Source of the DNA: Candidatus Omnitrophota bacterium
Lineage (GTDB): Bacteria; Omnitrophota; Gorgyraeia; Zapsychrales; Fredricksoniimonadaceae
NCBI GenBank assembly: GCA_015232565.1
Contig: JADFZK010000030.1
Coordinates: forward strand, 1-37,446
Direction: 5' to 3'
DNA length: 37,446 bases
Below, in pieces: positions 6,806 to 15,903 of the stretch. The number at the start of each line of letters is the position of its first letter. Position 1 is the first letter of the stretch. The notes below the pieces were generated by a model. It ran no database searches. It had not been told where the DNA came from and worked only from the letters and a program-made list of their open reading frames with translations. The position numbers and the translations under genes were made by a program.

Positions 6806-7510
6806 TTACTTTGACACTGAAGGCTTTGGCAACAGTTTCTTTTGTGGTGTCTGGACGTAGTTGATCTTGCTGACCACCTTCTGGCCGGTTTCCTGTTCCA
6901 GTTTCTTGCGGGCGATACCGGCAACGCCGCCACCGCGGACAGTTACAGCCATGTTAGCCACGAACCCGTCAGGATGTTCGACCTTGGTGGTCTGGGTGGT
7001 TGACGCCACGCCCAGCATGGAGAAGATCAGTTTCAGGTCAGTCATGTGGTCACGCAGGTTCTCGCACTTGAGACCCTTGAGGTTCTTGTAGTTGCCGGGC
7101 GTCAGGCCAAAGGTCGCTTGGGATATTTCCGCGGTCAGGATTTCGTACTCACGGTTCTCCTGGACACCATGTTTTTTCCACTGGTCGGTCAACTCTTCCC
7201 GGATGGCAATGCCGCGCATCCGCTTTTCAATCCAGTCGTCAGAGTAGCCCTTGGCCTTGTAAAGGGCGCGTGTGCGCTTGGTGACCAGTTCCGGGTTCTC
7301 GATCTCCTGGATGCGCTCATAACCGACCCGTGCCAGCCAGAGTTTAAAGGGCTCTGCTTTAGGGGAGGGTATAGACTGGATTAAGCGGAACATGCTTGCT
7401 GTATCAGCACAGTCAGTTTCGTATTTTTTGCCATCTTGGGAAGCAAGTTTCAGTTGTCGACAAAATGTCGACAGCTGAGCACCCTCATTTGTTTCAACGC
7501 GAATCTTCAT
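6806..7510 (-). CDS. Bro/DinD-like antirepressor-family protein, probably 5'-truncated
   Basis: From the ATG at 7510 the 234-residue product matches the body of Bro-N/DinD-like phage antirepressor proteins: LSTFCRQLKL, YETDCADTASMFRLIQSIPS, FKLWLARVGYERIQEIENPEL, MRGIAIREELTDQWKK and ENLRDHMTDLKLIFSMLG. The N-terminal DNA-binding part usual in the family is missing. Upstream of the ATG the same frame stays open to about 7600 and reads HPRDYWYKM before it, which fits the family, but further upstream the similarity fails and no start codon is present. I infer a deletion or recombination at the 5' end. Such genes are common in integrated phages and mobile islands, so this is probably a mobile-element remnant. 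Confidence 0.75.
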   Translation of the reverse strand: MKIRVETNEGAQLSTFCRQLKLASQDGKKYETDCADTASMFRLIQSIPSPKAEPFKLWLARVGYERIQEIENPELVTKRTRALYKAKGYSDDWIEKRMRGIAIREELTDQWKKHGVQENREYEILTAEISQATFGLTPGNYKNLKGLKCENLRDHMTDLKLIFSMLGVASTTQTTKVEHPDGFVANMAVTVRGGGVAGIARKKLEQETGQKVVSKINYVQTPQKKLLPKPSVSK

Positions 7511-7619
7511 TTTGTACCAGTAATCACGAGGGTGTGGTTCCGCGACCCAGCCTTCCCGTTGCGCAATAAGGACGCCGCGATTACCTTGTTGAACAATCTA
7601 AAGAAGTAAATTCAAAATA

Positions 7620-7647
7620 TTCAGACGGCAAGTCAGCGTGTTAGAAT
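7620..7647 (+). promoter_or_regulatory. Putative promoter of the glycosyltransferase-radical SAM pair
   Basis: TTCAGA (7620-7625) and TAGAAT (7642-7647) are spaced 16 bp apart, about 50 bp ahead of the start at 7700. Each box matches four or five consensus positions. The 189 bp between the divergent antirepressor and this gene otherwise hold only the antirepressor's open upstream frame. Confidence 0.4.
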
Positions 7648-7699
7648 ATTAGCAGATTTCATGAGGGGGGGTTATTTCAAAAGCCATAAGGGAGTGTTA

Positions 7700-8686
7700 A
7701 TGTATTGGGTAAAGAAACAGCAGCATGATTTCAAGAACGATCCGTGTGGAGCCGCCGAACTAATTTCAGTCATTATCCCGGTTTACGGAAAGAAATTAGC
7801 GCCGATCGTGGAAACATTAAGAAGTCTTCGGCAACAGAGCTCTGTTCAGTTGGAAATAATCATTGTTAGCAATGGAGTTTCTGAAGGTTCTTTCAAAGCG
7901 CTCGGTATCTTGGCCGGTCGTGATATTAAGATTGTATATCTTGGGAAGAATATGGGCGCCGCCTTTGCAAGAAATGCCGGGGTCAAGGTTGCCAAAGGCG
8001 AGGTCTTATGGTTTGTGGATTCTGATGTTTACGGCGTAAACCCTGACGCAGGTCGTCTGGCTTTAGAGCACTTGAAGCAGGATGGGCAAATTGGATCTCT
8101 TGGAGGGGTTATTTTCCATGGCGATGATGGTTGTTCGTTTGTAGGCGGGCGCATCCGAGATGAATTTACCGGTACATATAGTCACAGCGGCAAATTGCTG
8201 GATGATGATTTTGTAAATACCGCATGTGTCTTTGTTCGGCGGAGTGTTTTTAACACCATTAACGGGTTTGCGGATTATATTGAATATCCTTTCGACGATG
8301 TTGATTTTGGTTTTAAGGTCCGTTCTGCAGGATTTCGCTGTGTTGGTTGCTTTGAGTGTTCTGGCCTGCATCCGCTGTATTCTCCCTCTGACAATTTCTT
8401 TTACACGTTTATGACGATGCACAATCTTCTTTTACATTTATTCATTAGTTATAATCCTGCTACCTTTCGGGCATTATTACGCAAGAAGCGTGAAATGAAA
8501 TGGAGAATGGCGCCACCCAGCAAGAAAGCGGCGCAGATTTCTCGAGTAAAACCCATGATCAACAAATTGTTTGGATTGTTTTTGGCGGCAGGCTGGCTTT
8601 TAATTCATTTGGTCTTGGTGCTTAAATTAAGAGTAGAAAGACAGCGATATATTCATAGTTTTGGTGATATCCAGGTGTTTGCATGA
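7700..8686 (+). CDS. Family 2 glycosyltransferase
   Basis: This 328-residue enzyme has the GT-A fold signatures of GT2: SVIIPVYGKKLAPIVETLRSL near the N-terminus, LGKNMGAAFARNAGVKVAKG, and the metal-binding DxD motif in WFVDSDVYG. An acceptor-side loop, YPFDDVDFGFKVRSAGFRC, follows. A hydrophobic helix near residues 286-308 may anchor it to the inner membrane. It would transfer a sugar from an activated donor to an unknown acceptor. I chose the ATG at 7700, which has AAGGGAG upstream, over the in-frame ATG at 7661. It overlaps the following radical SAM gene by 4 bp (ATGA), so the two are almost certainly co-translated. Confidence 0.88.
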   Translation: MYWVKKQQHDFKNDPCGAAELISVIIPVYGKKLAPIVETLRSLRQQSSVQLEIIIVSNGVSEGSFKALGILAGRDIKIVYLGKNMGAAFARNAGVKVAKGEVLWFVDSDVYGVNPDAGRLALEHLKQDGQIGSLGGVIFHGDDGCSFVGGRIRDEFTGTYSHSGKLLDDDFVNTACVFVRRSVFNTINGFADYIEYPFDDVDFGFKVRSAGFRCVGCFECSGLHPLYSPSDNFFYTFMTMHNLLLHLFISYNPATFRALLRKKREMKWRMAPPSKKAAQISRVKPMINKLFGLFLAAGWLLIHLVLVLKLRVERQRYIHSFGDIQVFA

Positions 8687-9975
8687 GCAGGACAAAAGAT
8701 GTCATAGCCAAGATCATTGCCAATGCGCGCACGGGGCAAGAGCGTGAAAGAATCTTAAGACTGGTTTTAAGATTTCCAACTGCCTTCATTCAGGGCGGAG
8801 CCTTATTGTGTAGAGGCTTGGCTGGTTTAAGACTTCCCTGGACTAAGCGTTGTCCTGACACGGTTTTCTTTTTCATCACCAATACGTGTAATCAAAAGTG
8901 CGTCCATTGTTTTTACGCATCAGAGATCAATACTTCTCACGAACAGCTTGCGGTGAATGAAATAAAAAAGATTTGCCGTTCGATAGCGGGAAAAACGACT
9001 ACGGTTTTCTTATGCGGAGGAGAACCAACGACAAGAGAGGATCTGCCAGAAATAGCCGTTGAATTTATTGAAACCGCCAAAGTGGAACGGTTATTTATTA
9101 CTTCCAATGGCATATTGCAAAGAAAGTTGATCGATACGGTAACGGCGGTCCTGGCATCAAAAAGGAATTTTCAATTGCGCGTTCCGATCTCGCTTGATGG
9201 TCCGGAGCATATTCATGATGCGATTCGTCGGCATCCTGGCGGGTATCAGAAGGCCATGGCCACTCTGCAGGCCCTAATTCAAATAAGTGAAAAAGACCCG
9301 CGGCTTGTGCCATTGACCACGACGGTGATCCAAAAAGCCAATGTGGATGTATTCATGGATTTTTATAAGTTTCTTAAATCCACAATCGGGGATCGGGTGC
9401 AATTTACATTTATTCGCCAGGACGCGCGGGACGCCGGTGGTTTGGATAAAAATCTGTTATTAGATGCGGGAAGTTCAGAAAACTCATTACCATCTATAGA
9501 AACATGCCGACGCATTCTTGATGAGATCTGCAGGTTAGAAAAGACGCGGCCGTCTGTTTCTTGCATGTCGTTCCTGGGAGTGTCTTTTTTAAGTCAGCAC
9601 CTTGATTTGGTGGAACGCCACGCGCCCGTTGCGTCTCCCTGCATTGCCCCGCATAGTTTTGCAACAATTTATCCTAATGGGCAATTGTCACTATGTGAGG
9701 TTGTAAAGCCATTCGTGGATTTGAAGAAATTCAATTATGATCTTATTCAAGGGTGGAACTCATCAGAAGCGGATCTTCAACGGAAGCAATTAGCAAAGTG
9801 TTGGTGTACATATCCGTGCGCTTTAGGGAACTCTATAATGCGGCACCCTTCGGCACTTGCCAAAAGTGTGGTCTTTGTTAAGAGCGTCCTACTTCCCCAG
9901 TGGTCGAAGGATGGCATCGAACCACGATCAAGGGGTGAGTATGTAACTGGCAAGGTCGGCCCTTATGAAAGATAA
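8683..9975 (+). CDS. Radical SAM protein with SPASM-like C-terminal Cys cluster
   Basis: The 430-residue protein carries the radical SAM motif C-x3-C-x2-C at Cys69, Cys73 and Cys76 (TNTCNQKCVHC), followed by a FLCGGEPTTREDL glycine-rich SAM-binding stretch and an ISLDGPEHIHDAIR barrel strand. Near the C-terminus a second Cys set (SPCIAPHS, LCEVV, CWCTYPC) resembles the auxiliary-cluster region of SPASM/twitch proteins. The substrate is unknown. The tight 4-bp overlap with the glycosyltransferase suggests they act on the same product, for example a modified glycan or glycosylated peptide, but no small peptide substrate gene was recognised nearby. A terminator follows about 90 bp downstream. 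Confidence 0.88.
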   Translation: MSRTKDVIAKIIANARTGQERERILRLVLRFPTAFIQGGALLCRGLAGLRLPWTKRCPDTVFFFITNTCNQKCVHCFYASEINTSHEQLAVNEIKKICRSIAGKTTTVFLCGGEPTTREDLPEIAVEFIETAKVERLFITSNGILQRKLIDTVTAVLASKRNFQLRVPISLDGPEHIHDAIRRHPGGYQKAMATLQALIQISEKDPRLVPLTTTVIQKANVDVFMDFYKFLKSTIGDRVQFTFIRQDARDAGGLDKNLLLDAGSSENSLPSIETCRRILDEICRLEKTRPSVSCMSFLGVSFLSQHLDLVERHAPVASPCIAPHSFATIYPNGQLSLCEVVKPFVDLKKFNYDLIQGWNSSEADLQRKQLAKCWCTYPCALGNSIMRHPSALAKSVVFVKSVLLPQWSKDGIEPRSRGEYVTGKVGPYER

Positions 9976-10029
9976 TAAATCACTCGCTTTGTAGAAACCC
10001 TAACAGTGTGAGGCCTTGATAAGTCTTGG

Positions 10030-10057
10030 TGGACAATTAAGCGTGTTTTGGTATTAT
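10030..10057 (+). promoter_or_regulatory. Extended -10 promoter upstream of recQ
   Basis: TGGACA (10030-10035) is followed after 16 bp by TG-G-TATTAT, an extended -10 (hexamer 10052-10057). The predicted start, about 10064, coincides with the first base of the strong hairpin at 10064-10112, so the transcript would meet a terminator at once. Confidence 0.5.
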
Positions 10058-10063
10058 TAGTCC

Positions 10064-10112
10064 GCACACCCCCAGGTGCAAAGAATTATGCCCTGGGGGT
10101 GTGTCTTTTTTT
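10064..10112 (+). terminator. Strong intrinsic terminator between the radical SAM gene and recQ
   Basis: A 12-bp GC-rich stem (CACACCCCCAGG at 10065-10076 with its complement at 10092-10103) and a 15-nt loop are followed by a T-run (10106-10112). It probably ends the glycosyltransferase-radical SAM transcript. It may also act as an attenuator for recQ, whose start is 34 bp downstream. Confidence 0.88.
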
Positions 10113-10146
10113 CAATAGTTGCCTGAAGGTTATAGCCTGAAGGCCA

Positions 10147-11967
10147 ATGGTGGGGTTAGGGATGAAATTAAGCTTGTTGCTGAAAACGCATTTTGGGTTT
10201 GATCGGTTCTTGCCTTTGCAGGAGGAGATCGTGCGGCATGTCTTGACCGGTAAGGATGCGCTAGTCCTGATGCCGACCGGCGGAGGGAAGTCGTTGTGTT
10301 ATCAGCTTCCGGCGCTGGTGTTGGACGGGCTCACGCTGGTGGTTTCGCCGTTGATCGCGCTGATGAAAGATCAGGTTGATGGGCTGAAGGCGAATGGTAT
10401 CGCGGCCGAGGTGATCAACAGTAGTTTATCGGGGGAAGAGGTCGTGCGGATCAAGGCGGCCTTGCAGAAGGGCGAGATCAAACTGCTTTATGTGGCGCCG
10501 GAACGTCTGGCGCTGGCAGGGTTCCGGGCTTTCTTGCGCGGGCTTAAGATCAGTTGCCTTGCCGTGGACGAAGCGCATTGTATTTCCCAGTGGGGGCACG
10601 ATTTCCGTCCGGACTATCTGAATTTAAAGGCCTTGCGGGAAGATTTTCCGTTGGTCGGGATCGTGGCGTTAACGGCTACGGCAACCCCACGGGTCTGTAA
10701 GGATATTGCTGATAACTTACAGCTAAAAGAGCCGCGGACCTTTCTTTCCAGTTTTAACCGTCCTAATCTTCATTATGATATCCGCCCCAAAGACAATGCC
10801 TTTGAGGAATTGGTGGGATTATTGCGTTTGCCTCGGCACAAAGACCGGGCGGTCATCGTGTATTGTTATTCGCGCAAGGATACCGAGGCTTTGGCGGAGG
10901 ATCTGGTAGCGCGCGGTTTTAAGGCCGCGGCGTACCATGCCGGGCTGGAGCCGAAACAGCGGCATGCTATCCAGGACCGGTTCATCAAGGACGAAACTCC
11001 GATCATCGCGGCGACGATCGCTTTTGGCATGGGGATCGACAAGTCGGATATTCGTTTGGTTGTGCATTATGCTTTGCCGGGATCGATCGAGGGTTATTAT
11101 CAGGAGACCGGACGTGCGGGGCGTGACGGGCTGCCGGCGACCTGCGTGCTTTTTTATTCTTATGCAGATAAATTCAAGCAGGAATATTTTATTGCCAAGA
11201 TCCCGGATCCGCTGGAAAAACGGCGGTCGACGGACAAGCTTAACAAGATCGTGGCGTTTTGCGAAAGCTATTTGTGCCGGAGAAAGTTTCTGCTGGAATA
11301 TTTTGGCGAGCGTTATGAGCAGGGCAACTGTGCGTGTTGCGACCGTTGCCTGCGGCCTAAAGAGACGTTTGATGCCGATGAGATCGGGCGGGCGGTGCTG
11401 GAATGTGTGCGGCTGACCGGCGGCAGGTTCGGCGGGCAGTATATAGTTGATATATTGCGTGGATCGCGCAATGAGCGTATCAGCAAGAACGGTCATGAGC
11501 GCTTGTTGCCGCATGGCGGCGGGCGGTCTTATAGCGAGGCTCAGTTAAAGGAGCTTATTGGGTTGCTGATGGAGAAGGGCTTGCTGGTGAAAGCGGCCGG
11601 AGAGTATCCGGTCATTGAGTTAACGGCTGTTGGGCAGGCATTGTTAAATGGGGCGGAGCGCCTGGTTTTGCCGCAGTTGCGCGCCACGGCTAAAGCCGTT
11701 TCCGGGAAGGCGGGCGTTGCCCGGGAGCCGGAGGTTGCCGGTGATGACGGTTTGTTTGAAATATTGCGCAAGTTGCGTAAACAACTGGCTGAGGCACGCG
11801 GCGTGCCGCCGTTTGTGATCTTTGCCGACACTGCCTTGCGTGAGATGACGCGGCGTTTGCCGCGGGACGAGGAAAGCTTCCTGGCGATCACCGGGGTGGG
11901 CGAGCAGAAACTCAAGTGGTTTGGCCCGGCGTTCATTAAAAAGATCGAAGAATATTGCGCTGATTAG
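10147..11967 (+). CDS. recQ: ATP-dependent DNA helicase RecQ
   Basis: This 606-residue protein has all RecQ parts in order. The helicase core has Walker [18 protein letters not shown] near residue 40, [17 protein letters not shown] near 140, TATATPRV, and motif [14 protein letters not shown] near 316-327. The zinc-binding RecQ-Ct domain has [17 protein letters not shown] and CACCDRC. A winged-helix RQC region precedes a C-terminal HRDC domain (about residues 525-606, [13 protein letters not shown]). It unwinds recombination and repair intermediates in the cytoplasm. The start could be ATG 10147 (GAAGG upstream) or the in-frame ATG 10162. A direct repeat GCCTGAAGG (10121-10129, 10135-10143) lies just before the start. 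Its length is normal for bacterial RecQ. Confidence 0.95.
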   Translation: MVGLGMKLSLLLKTHFGFDRFLPLQEEIVRHVLTGKDALVLMPTGGGKSLCYQLPALVLDGLTLVVSPLIALMKDQVDGLKANGIAAEVINSSLSGEEVVRIKAALQKGEIKLLYVAPERLALAGFRAFLRGLKISCLAVDEAHCISQWGHDFRPDYLNLKALREDFPLVGIVALTATATPRVCKDIADNLQLKEPRTFLSSFNRPNLHYDIRPKDNAFEELVGLLRLPRHKDRAVIVYCYSRKDTEALAEDLVARGFKAAAYHAGLEPKQRHAIQDRFIKDETPIIAATIAFGMGIDKSDIRLVVHYALPGSIEGYYQETGRAGRDGLPATCVLFYSYADKFKQEYFIAKIPDPLEKRRSTDKLNKIVAFCESYLCRRKFLLEYFGERYEQGNCACCDRCLRPKETFDADEIGRAVLECVRLTGGRFGGQYIVDILRGSRNERISKNGHERLLPHGGGRSYSEAQLKELIGLLMEKGLLVKAAGEYPVIELTAVGQALLNGAERLVLPQLRATAKAVSGKAGVAREPEVAGDDGLFEILRKLRKQLAEARGVPPFVIFADTALREMTRRLPRDEESFLAITGVGEQKLKWFGPAFIKKIEEYCAD

Positions 11968-12018
11968 TTGATTGTGGCGGTCAGGGGTAATTAGCTCTTG
12001 CTGGTTGATCGCAGTACT

Positions 12019-12063
12019 GGGGACATGTGCCGAATTCGCGAGGCGAGTTTGGCGTGTGTCCCC
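12019..12063. repeat. REP-like palindrome (21-bp stem, 3-nt loop)
   Basis: The arms at 12019-12039 and 12043-12063 pair along all 21 positions if G-U wobbles are allowed, with GGGGACA and TGTCCCC at the outer ends and GAG as the loop. The outer GGCGTGTGTCCCC side resembles palindromes associated with REP/IS200-type (RAYT) elements in other bacteria, from memory. No transposase gene lies beside it. It sits in the 195-bp gap between recQ and the first giant protein gene. Confidence 0.65.
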
Positions 12064-12162
12064 GTAATTGTTTTAGGGTCGGATAAATTGGCAATCTTGA
12101 CGGTAATATTCTATATTTATAGCAGGGTTCAGGATTCGTATGTTCAACTGTCGGGTCAAGGT

Positions 12163-15100
12163 ATGAGTAAATCCTTTGTGAAAGTTGATTTATGGAAGAA
12201 GGTTGTTTCCGGGCTGATGGCAATTGTTTTTGCTACAGGCTCCGCGTGGACTTCGTATGGTGCAGCCTGGCCCGCGGCCGCGCTTAATGCCAGTGACCAG
12301 CCCGTCCCGCTGTCGGTGCCCGGAACTATGGTGTCTCTGAGTGAGCCGTTTGCGCCGCCGCTCCTGAAGGGGGTTAAAGTTTACAAAGACAATCCTTTTA
12401 GGCTTGATTTCATTCTTGATAAAGGCGATTCTGAGAATGAGCGCGTAAGGGCCGACCTTGCACTTGCTCGGCGATCCGGCGATTATTTAAAATCAGAATC
12501 AACTCGTCTGGTTAAATATTTCCTCGCCTCGATCACTGTACCCGAGCAAGACTTGTGGGTTAACCTGTCCCCGTATGAGCAGGGCCGCATAGTTCCCGAT
12601 GCGTTTGGTGTTACGGAAATGGGGCGGGATCTTCTGGCGCAGGATTATATGCTCAAGCAGATCACAGCGTCAGTGATCTATCCTGAAGGTGAGATCGGTA
12701 AAGCTTTCTGGGCCAAGGTTTATGCCGAAGCGCAGAAACGTTATGGCACGACTGATATTCCCGTGGATACCTTTAACAAGGTCTGGATCGTACCCGAGAA
12801 AGCGGTTGTTTACGAAAGCAAAGATTCGGCATATGTAGTTGAAGCCCGCCTGAAAGTAATGCTGGAAGCCGATTATTTAGCAACCTCGACCAACCCAATG
12901 CCTACCGGCCCTGGCCCCAGCCCTCTGCCAACCCCCCAACCACTGAATGTGAAAGCAACCCAGGTCTCAACCCCAACGCCAAACCCTACAAATGCTACAA
13001 ACGACCCAAACAACATCGCCAGGAACATCTTGCGCGAGATCGTGATCCCTATACTTGAGAAAGAAGTCAACGAAGGCAAGAATTTTGCCCAGCTCAGGCA
13101 GGTTTATCATTCGCTTATACTGGCGGTCTGGTACAAGGATAAGATCAAGGAGAGCCTGTTCGGCAAGGCTTACGTTGACCAGAACAAGATCGGCGGCGTA
13201 AATATTGAGGACAAGGCGGCCAAGGACAAGATCTGGGCGCAGTATGTTGAGGCCTTCAAGAAGGGCGCGTATAATTATATCAAGGAAGATCTGGATCCGG
13301 ATACACAGCAGCTGGTGCCAAAGAAGTATTTCTCGGGTGGCGTGAGGCTTGGAAATGTGAGGCGAGTGGTAGTAACGGCCATGCGTTCCCAGGTTTCAGA
13401 GAAGGTTTCTCGATCGGCCATGATCGCCAGGGTGAATCTTGATTCAGCGGGGACGGCCAACGAGCTGGCGGGGGCGTTGTCTATAGAAGAACAATATAAC
13501 GTATATTTGCGGAAATCTTTTGGAGTTGGTTGGGAAGAGCTGGGTGAAGTTGGACAAAGATTAATTAAATTAATGGGCATTGAAAAGTCAGTTGCCATGG
13601 CAGTGGCGAGTGGCAAGCATGCAAAATATATGTTTCAATATGGATTGGCGGATTTGGGGTTCAATCCTGAAGATTATCTCAGGCATTGGGATAGGTTGGT
13701 TAATATAGTAAATTCAAGGGGGGTTGTTGCCCTTTTCAGCCGTGAATTTCCAAGGGCTCTAAGATATATAAATTCTTCAGACGCATTAGTGAATTATGGT
13801 GAGAGGGTTTATAAGCTATTTACATTCATGGATGCCGACCAGACTAAGTTTTTCTTTGATGATATTTCAGTGAGAGCGAAGATTTCGCAGGCTCTAGTTC
13901 ATTCTCCTGGGATCAGCAATAGATATGATCTTGTTCTCTTCTTACTTAGATTTGATTTAAGTATAGAGGAGAGACGTACTATTTTGACTAAGTTCCTTGA
14001 GCCATATGTGTTTAGTCATCCGGAAGAATTAACCGTTCAATTCATTAAATCTTTACGTAATTTTTATCAGGACAAGGAAATAAGATATTTTTTATATTTC
14101 ATTAAGATTAATCGCCGATCACCGACAGAAGTAAGAGAATACGTAGATGCTATTATTAGGGATGAGAAGCTGTTTCTCCTCCATGATGATATAAAATCAC
14201 ACATACAGATTGGAAGCAAAGAAGTCCTGGTTGTTCATAATATTGAAGATGGAATGGGTGATGAATTGATTAGAATGGCCCCGATATTACAGGGGTTCTT
14301 GGATTATAATCCCGATATTCATATTACTATTGTTACAAGACGTCGATTTTTGTATGACAAGCCTGGCGTAACCGTTGTTGGTATAAGAAATGGAAAGGTA
14401 GAGATTAAGAAAAGAGGTGTGATTAAAGAACACTATGATGTTGTAGTGAATTACTACGATGATGCTAAATCGAACGATGTGTTTGAACAAATGCTTCAAA
14501 AAAGAGATGTAGAAGATGGCGGTCCCTTTATCAGTATCAAAAGTAAAAAAGGTGATTTTACTTTTGAGCAAGTAAGTATTGCAGGGCAGCAATATGCCAA
14601 TCTTTACAATTTGGATCACACAAGAAACGGCAATGTTTATGAAACAACTTTTAGGTTGATGGCAGAATTGGGATTGCCTATTAGGACCGGCAAGGATGGA
14701 AGGTCTGTGAATTCTTTGATTGTTGGGAGGTTTAATAAGGATGCTAAAAAGAAGTGGCAAGCCATGATGGCCATGACCGGGAATAAATTAGTAAATGGAA
14801 GATTTAATAGTCCGGTCTTACTGCTAAATCCCTATGGAGGGGAATCAATGGGGAAAGGTTTTAGTGGCAGGGGCGACGGTCAAGGGGAGTTAATAGATAT
14901 GATTAATGAAGCCGTAAGAATCGGGTTCAAAGTAATTATATTGCCAAATGGTCGGCGGGGAGGAACAGAAGACGTTGCAATTAATTTGTTCAATGCTTTG
15001 GACATGGGTGTTCGTAGCCATTGTACTGTTTCTCCGGAGCCCGCAGACAACCCAAGAAGGGTTAAATATCTTGTTGGCGACGCTAACGCTATTCTTGCGG

Positions 15101-15519
15101 TTGAGGGCGGTATGATGCATATGTCTTATAATATGGGGAAGTCATTTGGTGTGTTCAAAAGACAGCAGGAAACAGAGAAATGGATCCCTTATGGAAGGTC
15201 TTCAATGCAGGAAGTGGTGCAGGACGTAAAAGATGCTGTTAGGTTTTTAAAGGAGGTAAAATCGGCCTGGGATAATGACAGGGACTTTTCCCAGGACCTT
15301 GCGGTAAATAATGGTGGTATAGACTTAACCTCCGACATTATTGGCCTTCAGGTTCAGCGTGAGGGTCAAGGTGTACAGTTTAATGTCGATCCTGCCATGA
15401 TCCAGCAGCTGCAGAATTCCTCCGGCCTGAAGCCGGTCATAGTTGATATCCAGCCAATGACGACATCGGTGTCGATGTTCCTGGGGCTTTACAACCAGGC
15501 TCCAGGGTCTGCGCTTTAA
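12163..15519 (+). CDS. Secreted modular giant protein with GT9-like glycosyltransferase domain
   Basis: This 1118-residue protein has three parts. An N-terminal signal peptide (LWKKVVSGLMAIVFATG region) precedes a conserved block to about residue 394 (VNLSPYE, TEMGRDLLAQDY, VDTFNKVWIVPEKAVVYE, YFSGGV). A low-complexity Pro/Thr/Asn linker interrupts the block near 245-285. A unique centre, AT-rich in DNA, begins with helical sequence (about 395-680). It then has a GT-B/GT9 heptosyltransferase-like domain (about 685-1000): VLVVHNIEDGMGDELIR, LLNPYGGESMG, and AVEGGMMHMSYNMGKSFGVF, matching the donor-site loop. A conserved tail (about 1050-1118: GGIDLTSD, NVDPAMIQQLQN, VIVDIQPM) ends it. The two end blocks recur in 23302-26232. 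The ATG at 12163 is chosen because the signal peptide begins there; upstream sequence contains the REP-like hairpin. Function beyond these domains is unknown. Confidence 0.85.
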   Translation: MSKSFVKVDLWKKVVSGLMAIVFATGSAWTSYGAAWPAAALNASDQPVPLSVPGTMVSLSEPFAPPLLKGVKVYKDNPFRLDFILDKGDSENERVRADLALARRSGDYLKSESTRLVKYFLASITVPEQDLWVNLSPYEQGRIVPDAFGVTEMGRDLLAQDYMLKQITASVIYPEGEIGKAFWAKVYAEAQKRYGTTDIPVDTFNKVWIVPEKAVVYESKDSAYVVEARLKVMLEADYLATSTNPMPTGPGPSPLPTPQPLNVKATQVSTPTPNPTNATNDPNNIARNILREIVIPILEKEVNEGKNFAQLRQVYHSLILAVWYKDKIKESLFGKAYVDQNKIGGVNIEDKAAKDKIWAQYVEAFKKGAYNYIKEDLDPDTQQLVPKKYFSGGVRLGNVRRVVVTAMRSQVSEKVSRSAMIARVNLDSAGTANELAGALSIEEQYNVYLRKSFGVGWEELGEVGQRLIKLMGIEKSVAMAVASGKHAKYMFQYGLADLGFNPEDYLRHWDRLVNIVNSRGVVALFSREFPRALRYINSSDALVNYGERVYKLFTFMDADQTKFFFDDISVRAKISQALVHSPGISNRYDLVLFLLRFDLSIEERRTILTKFLEPYVFSHPEELTVQFIKSLRNFYQDKEIRYFLYFIKINRRSPTEVREYVDAIIRDEKLFLLHDDIKSHIQIGSKEVLVVHNIEDGMGDELIRMAPILQGFLDYNPDIHITIVTRRRFLYDKPGVTVVGIRNGKVEIKKRGVIKEHYDVVVNYYDDAKSNDVFEQMLQKRDVEDGGPFISIKSKKGDFTFEQVSIAGQQYANLYNLDHTRNGNVYETTFRLMAELGLPIRTGKDGRSVNSLIVGRFNKDAKKKWQAMMAMTGNKLVNGRFNSPVLLLNPYGGESMGKGFSGRGDGQGELIDMINEAVRIGFKVIILPNGRRGGTEDVAINLFNALDMGVRSHCTVSPEPADNPRRVKYLVGDANAILAVEGGMMHMSYNMGKSFGVFKRQQETEKWIPYGRSSMQEVVQDVKDAVRFLKEVKSAWDNDRDFSQDLAVNNGGIDLTSDIIGLQVQREGQGVQFNVDPAMIQQLQNSSGLKPVIVDIQPMTTSVSMFLGLYNQAPGSAL

Positions 15520-15564
15520 TTTTTGCGAATAATTTCCTAAAATCGTGGTCAGTTTTAATTGCCC

Positions 15565-15594
15565 TTGACATACCATGGGGGGGTATGGTATCTT
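15565..15594 (+). promoter_or_regulatory. CsoR operator and promoter of the copper efflux operon
   Basis: TTGACA (15565-15570) and TATCTT (15589-15594, 18-bp spacing) frame an inverted repeat with 7-bp arms ATACCAT and ATGGTAT (15570-15591) around a run of seven G. This closely matches the known CsoR operator of copZA-type promoters (TACC, G-rich centre, GTATGGTA). Copper-free CsoR would block the promoter, and Cu(I) would release it. Confidence 0.85.
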
Positions 15595-15616
15595 TAGATC
15601 AGAAAGGAGCTTTGCT

Positions 15617-15901
15617 ATGGTTAAGCCAGTTACTACTCATGCAGAACAGTTGGTGGCTCTTCGCAAGATCGAGGGGCAGGTCCGGGGTTTGCAGAAGATG
15701 ATCGAAGAAGGGCGCTATTGCGTGGATATCTTGACGCAGATCCACTCGGTGGGCGGCGCTATCAGGCGGGTGGAGAATGAGGTCTTTAGAAAACATCTGG
15801 AAATGTGCGTGGCCGGCGCAATAGAAAGCCGGTCGGGTGTGGAGAGCAAAAAGAAGGTCGATGAAGTTATCGATCTTATTATGCGCTTCAAGAAGGGGTA
15901 G
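15617..15901 (+). CDS. csoR: CsoR-type copper-sensing transcriptional repressor
   Basis: The 94-residue helical repressor carries the Cu(I) ligand set Cys35, His60 and Cys64 (YCVDIL, KHLEMC) with the same spacing as characterised CsoR, and the basic RKIEGQVRGLQKMIEEGR DNA-facing helix. Other family branches (RcnR, FrmR, CstR) lack this exact Cys-His-Cys set. The ATG at 15617 follows AAAGGAGC; the frame is open back to 15575 but that would begin inside the operator. It is the first gene of the efflux operon, 2 bp before the outer-membrane factor gene, and its operator lies just upstream. Confidence 0.93.
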   Translation: MVKPVTTHAEQLVALRKIEGQVRGLQKMIEEGRYCVDILTQIHSVGGAIRRVENEVFRKHLEMCVAGAIESRSGVESKKKVDEVIDLIMRFKKG

Positions 15902-15903
15902 TT

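Noticed and set aside
10819..11514. 231-codon open frame antisense to recQ
   Set aside because: It lies wholly opposite conserved RecQ motifs; the translation has no recognisable feature and no ribosome site.
11998..12162. 55-codon N-terminal extension of the first giant protein
   Set aside because: It crosses the REP-like hairpin, and the signal peptide begins only at 12163.
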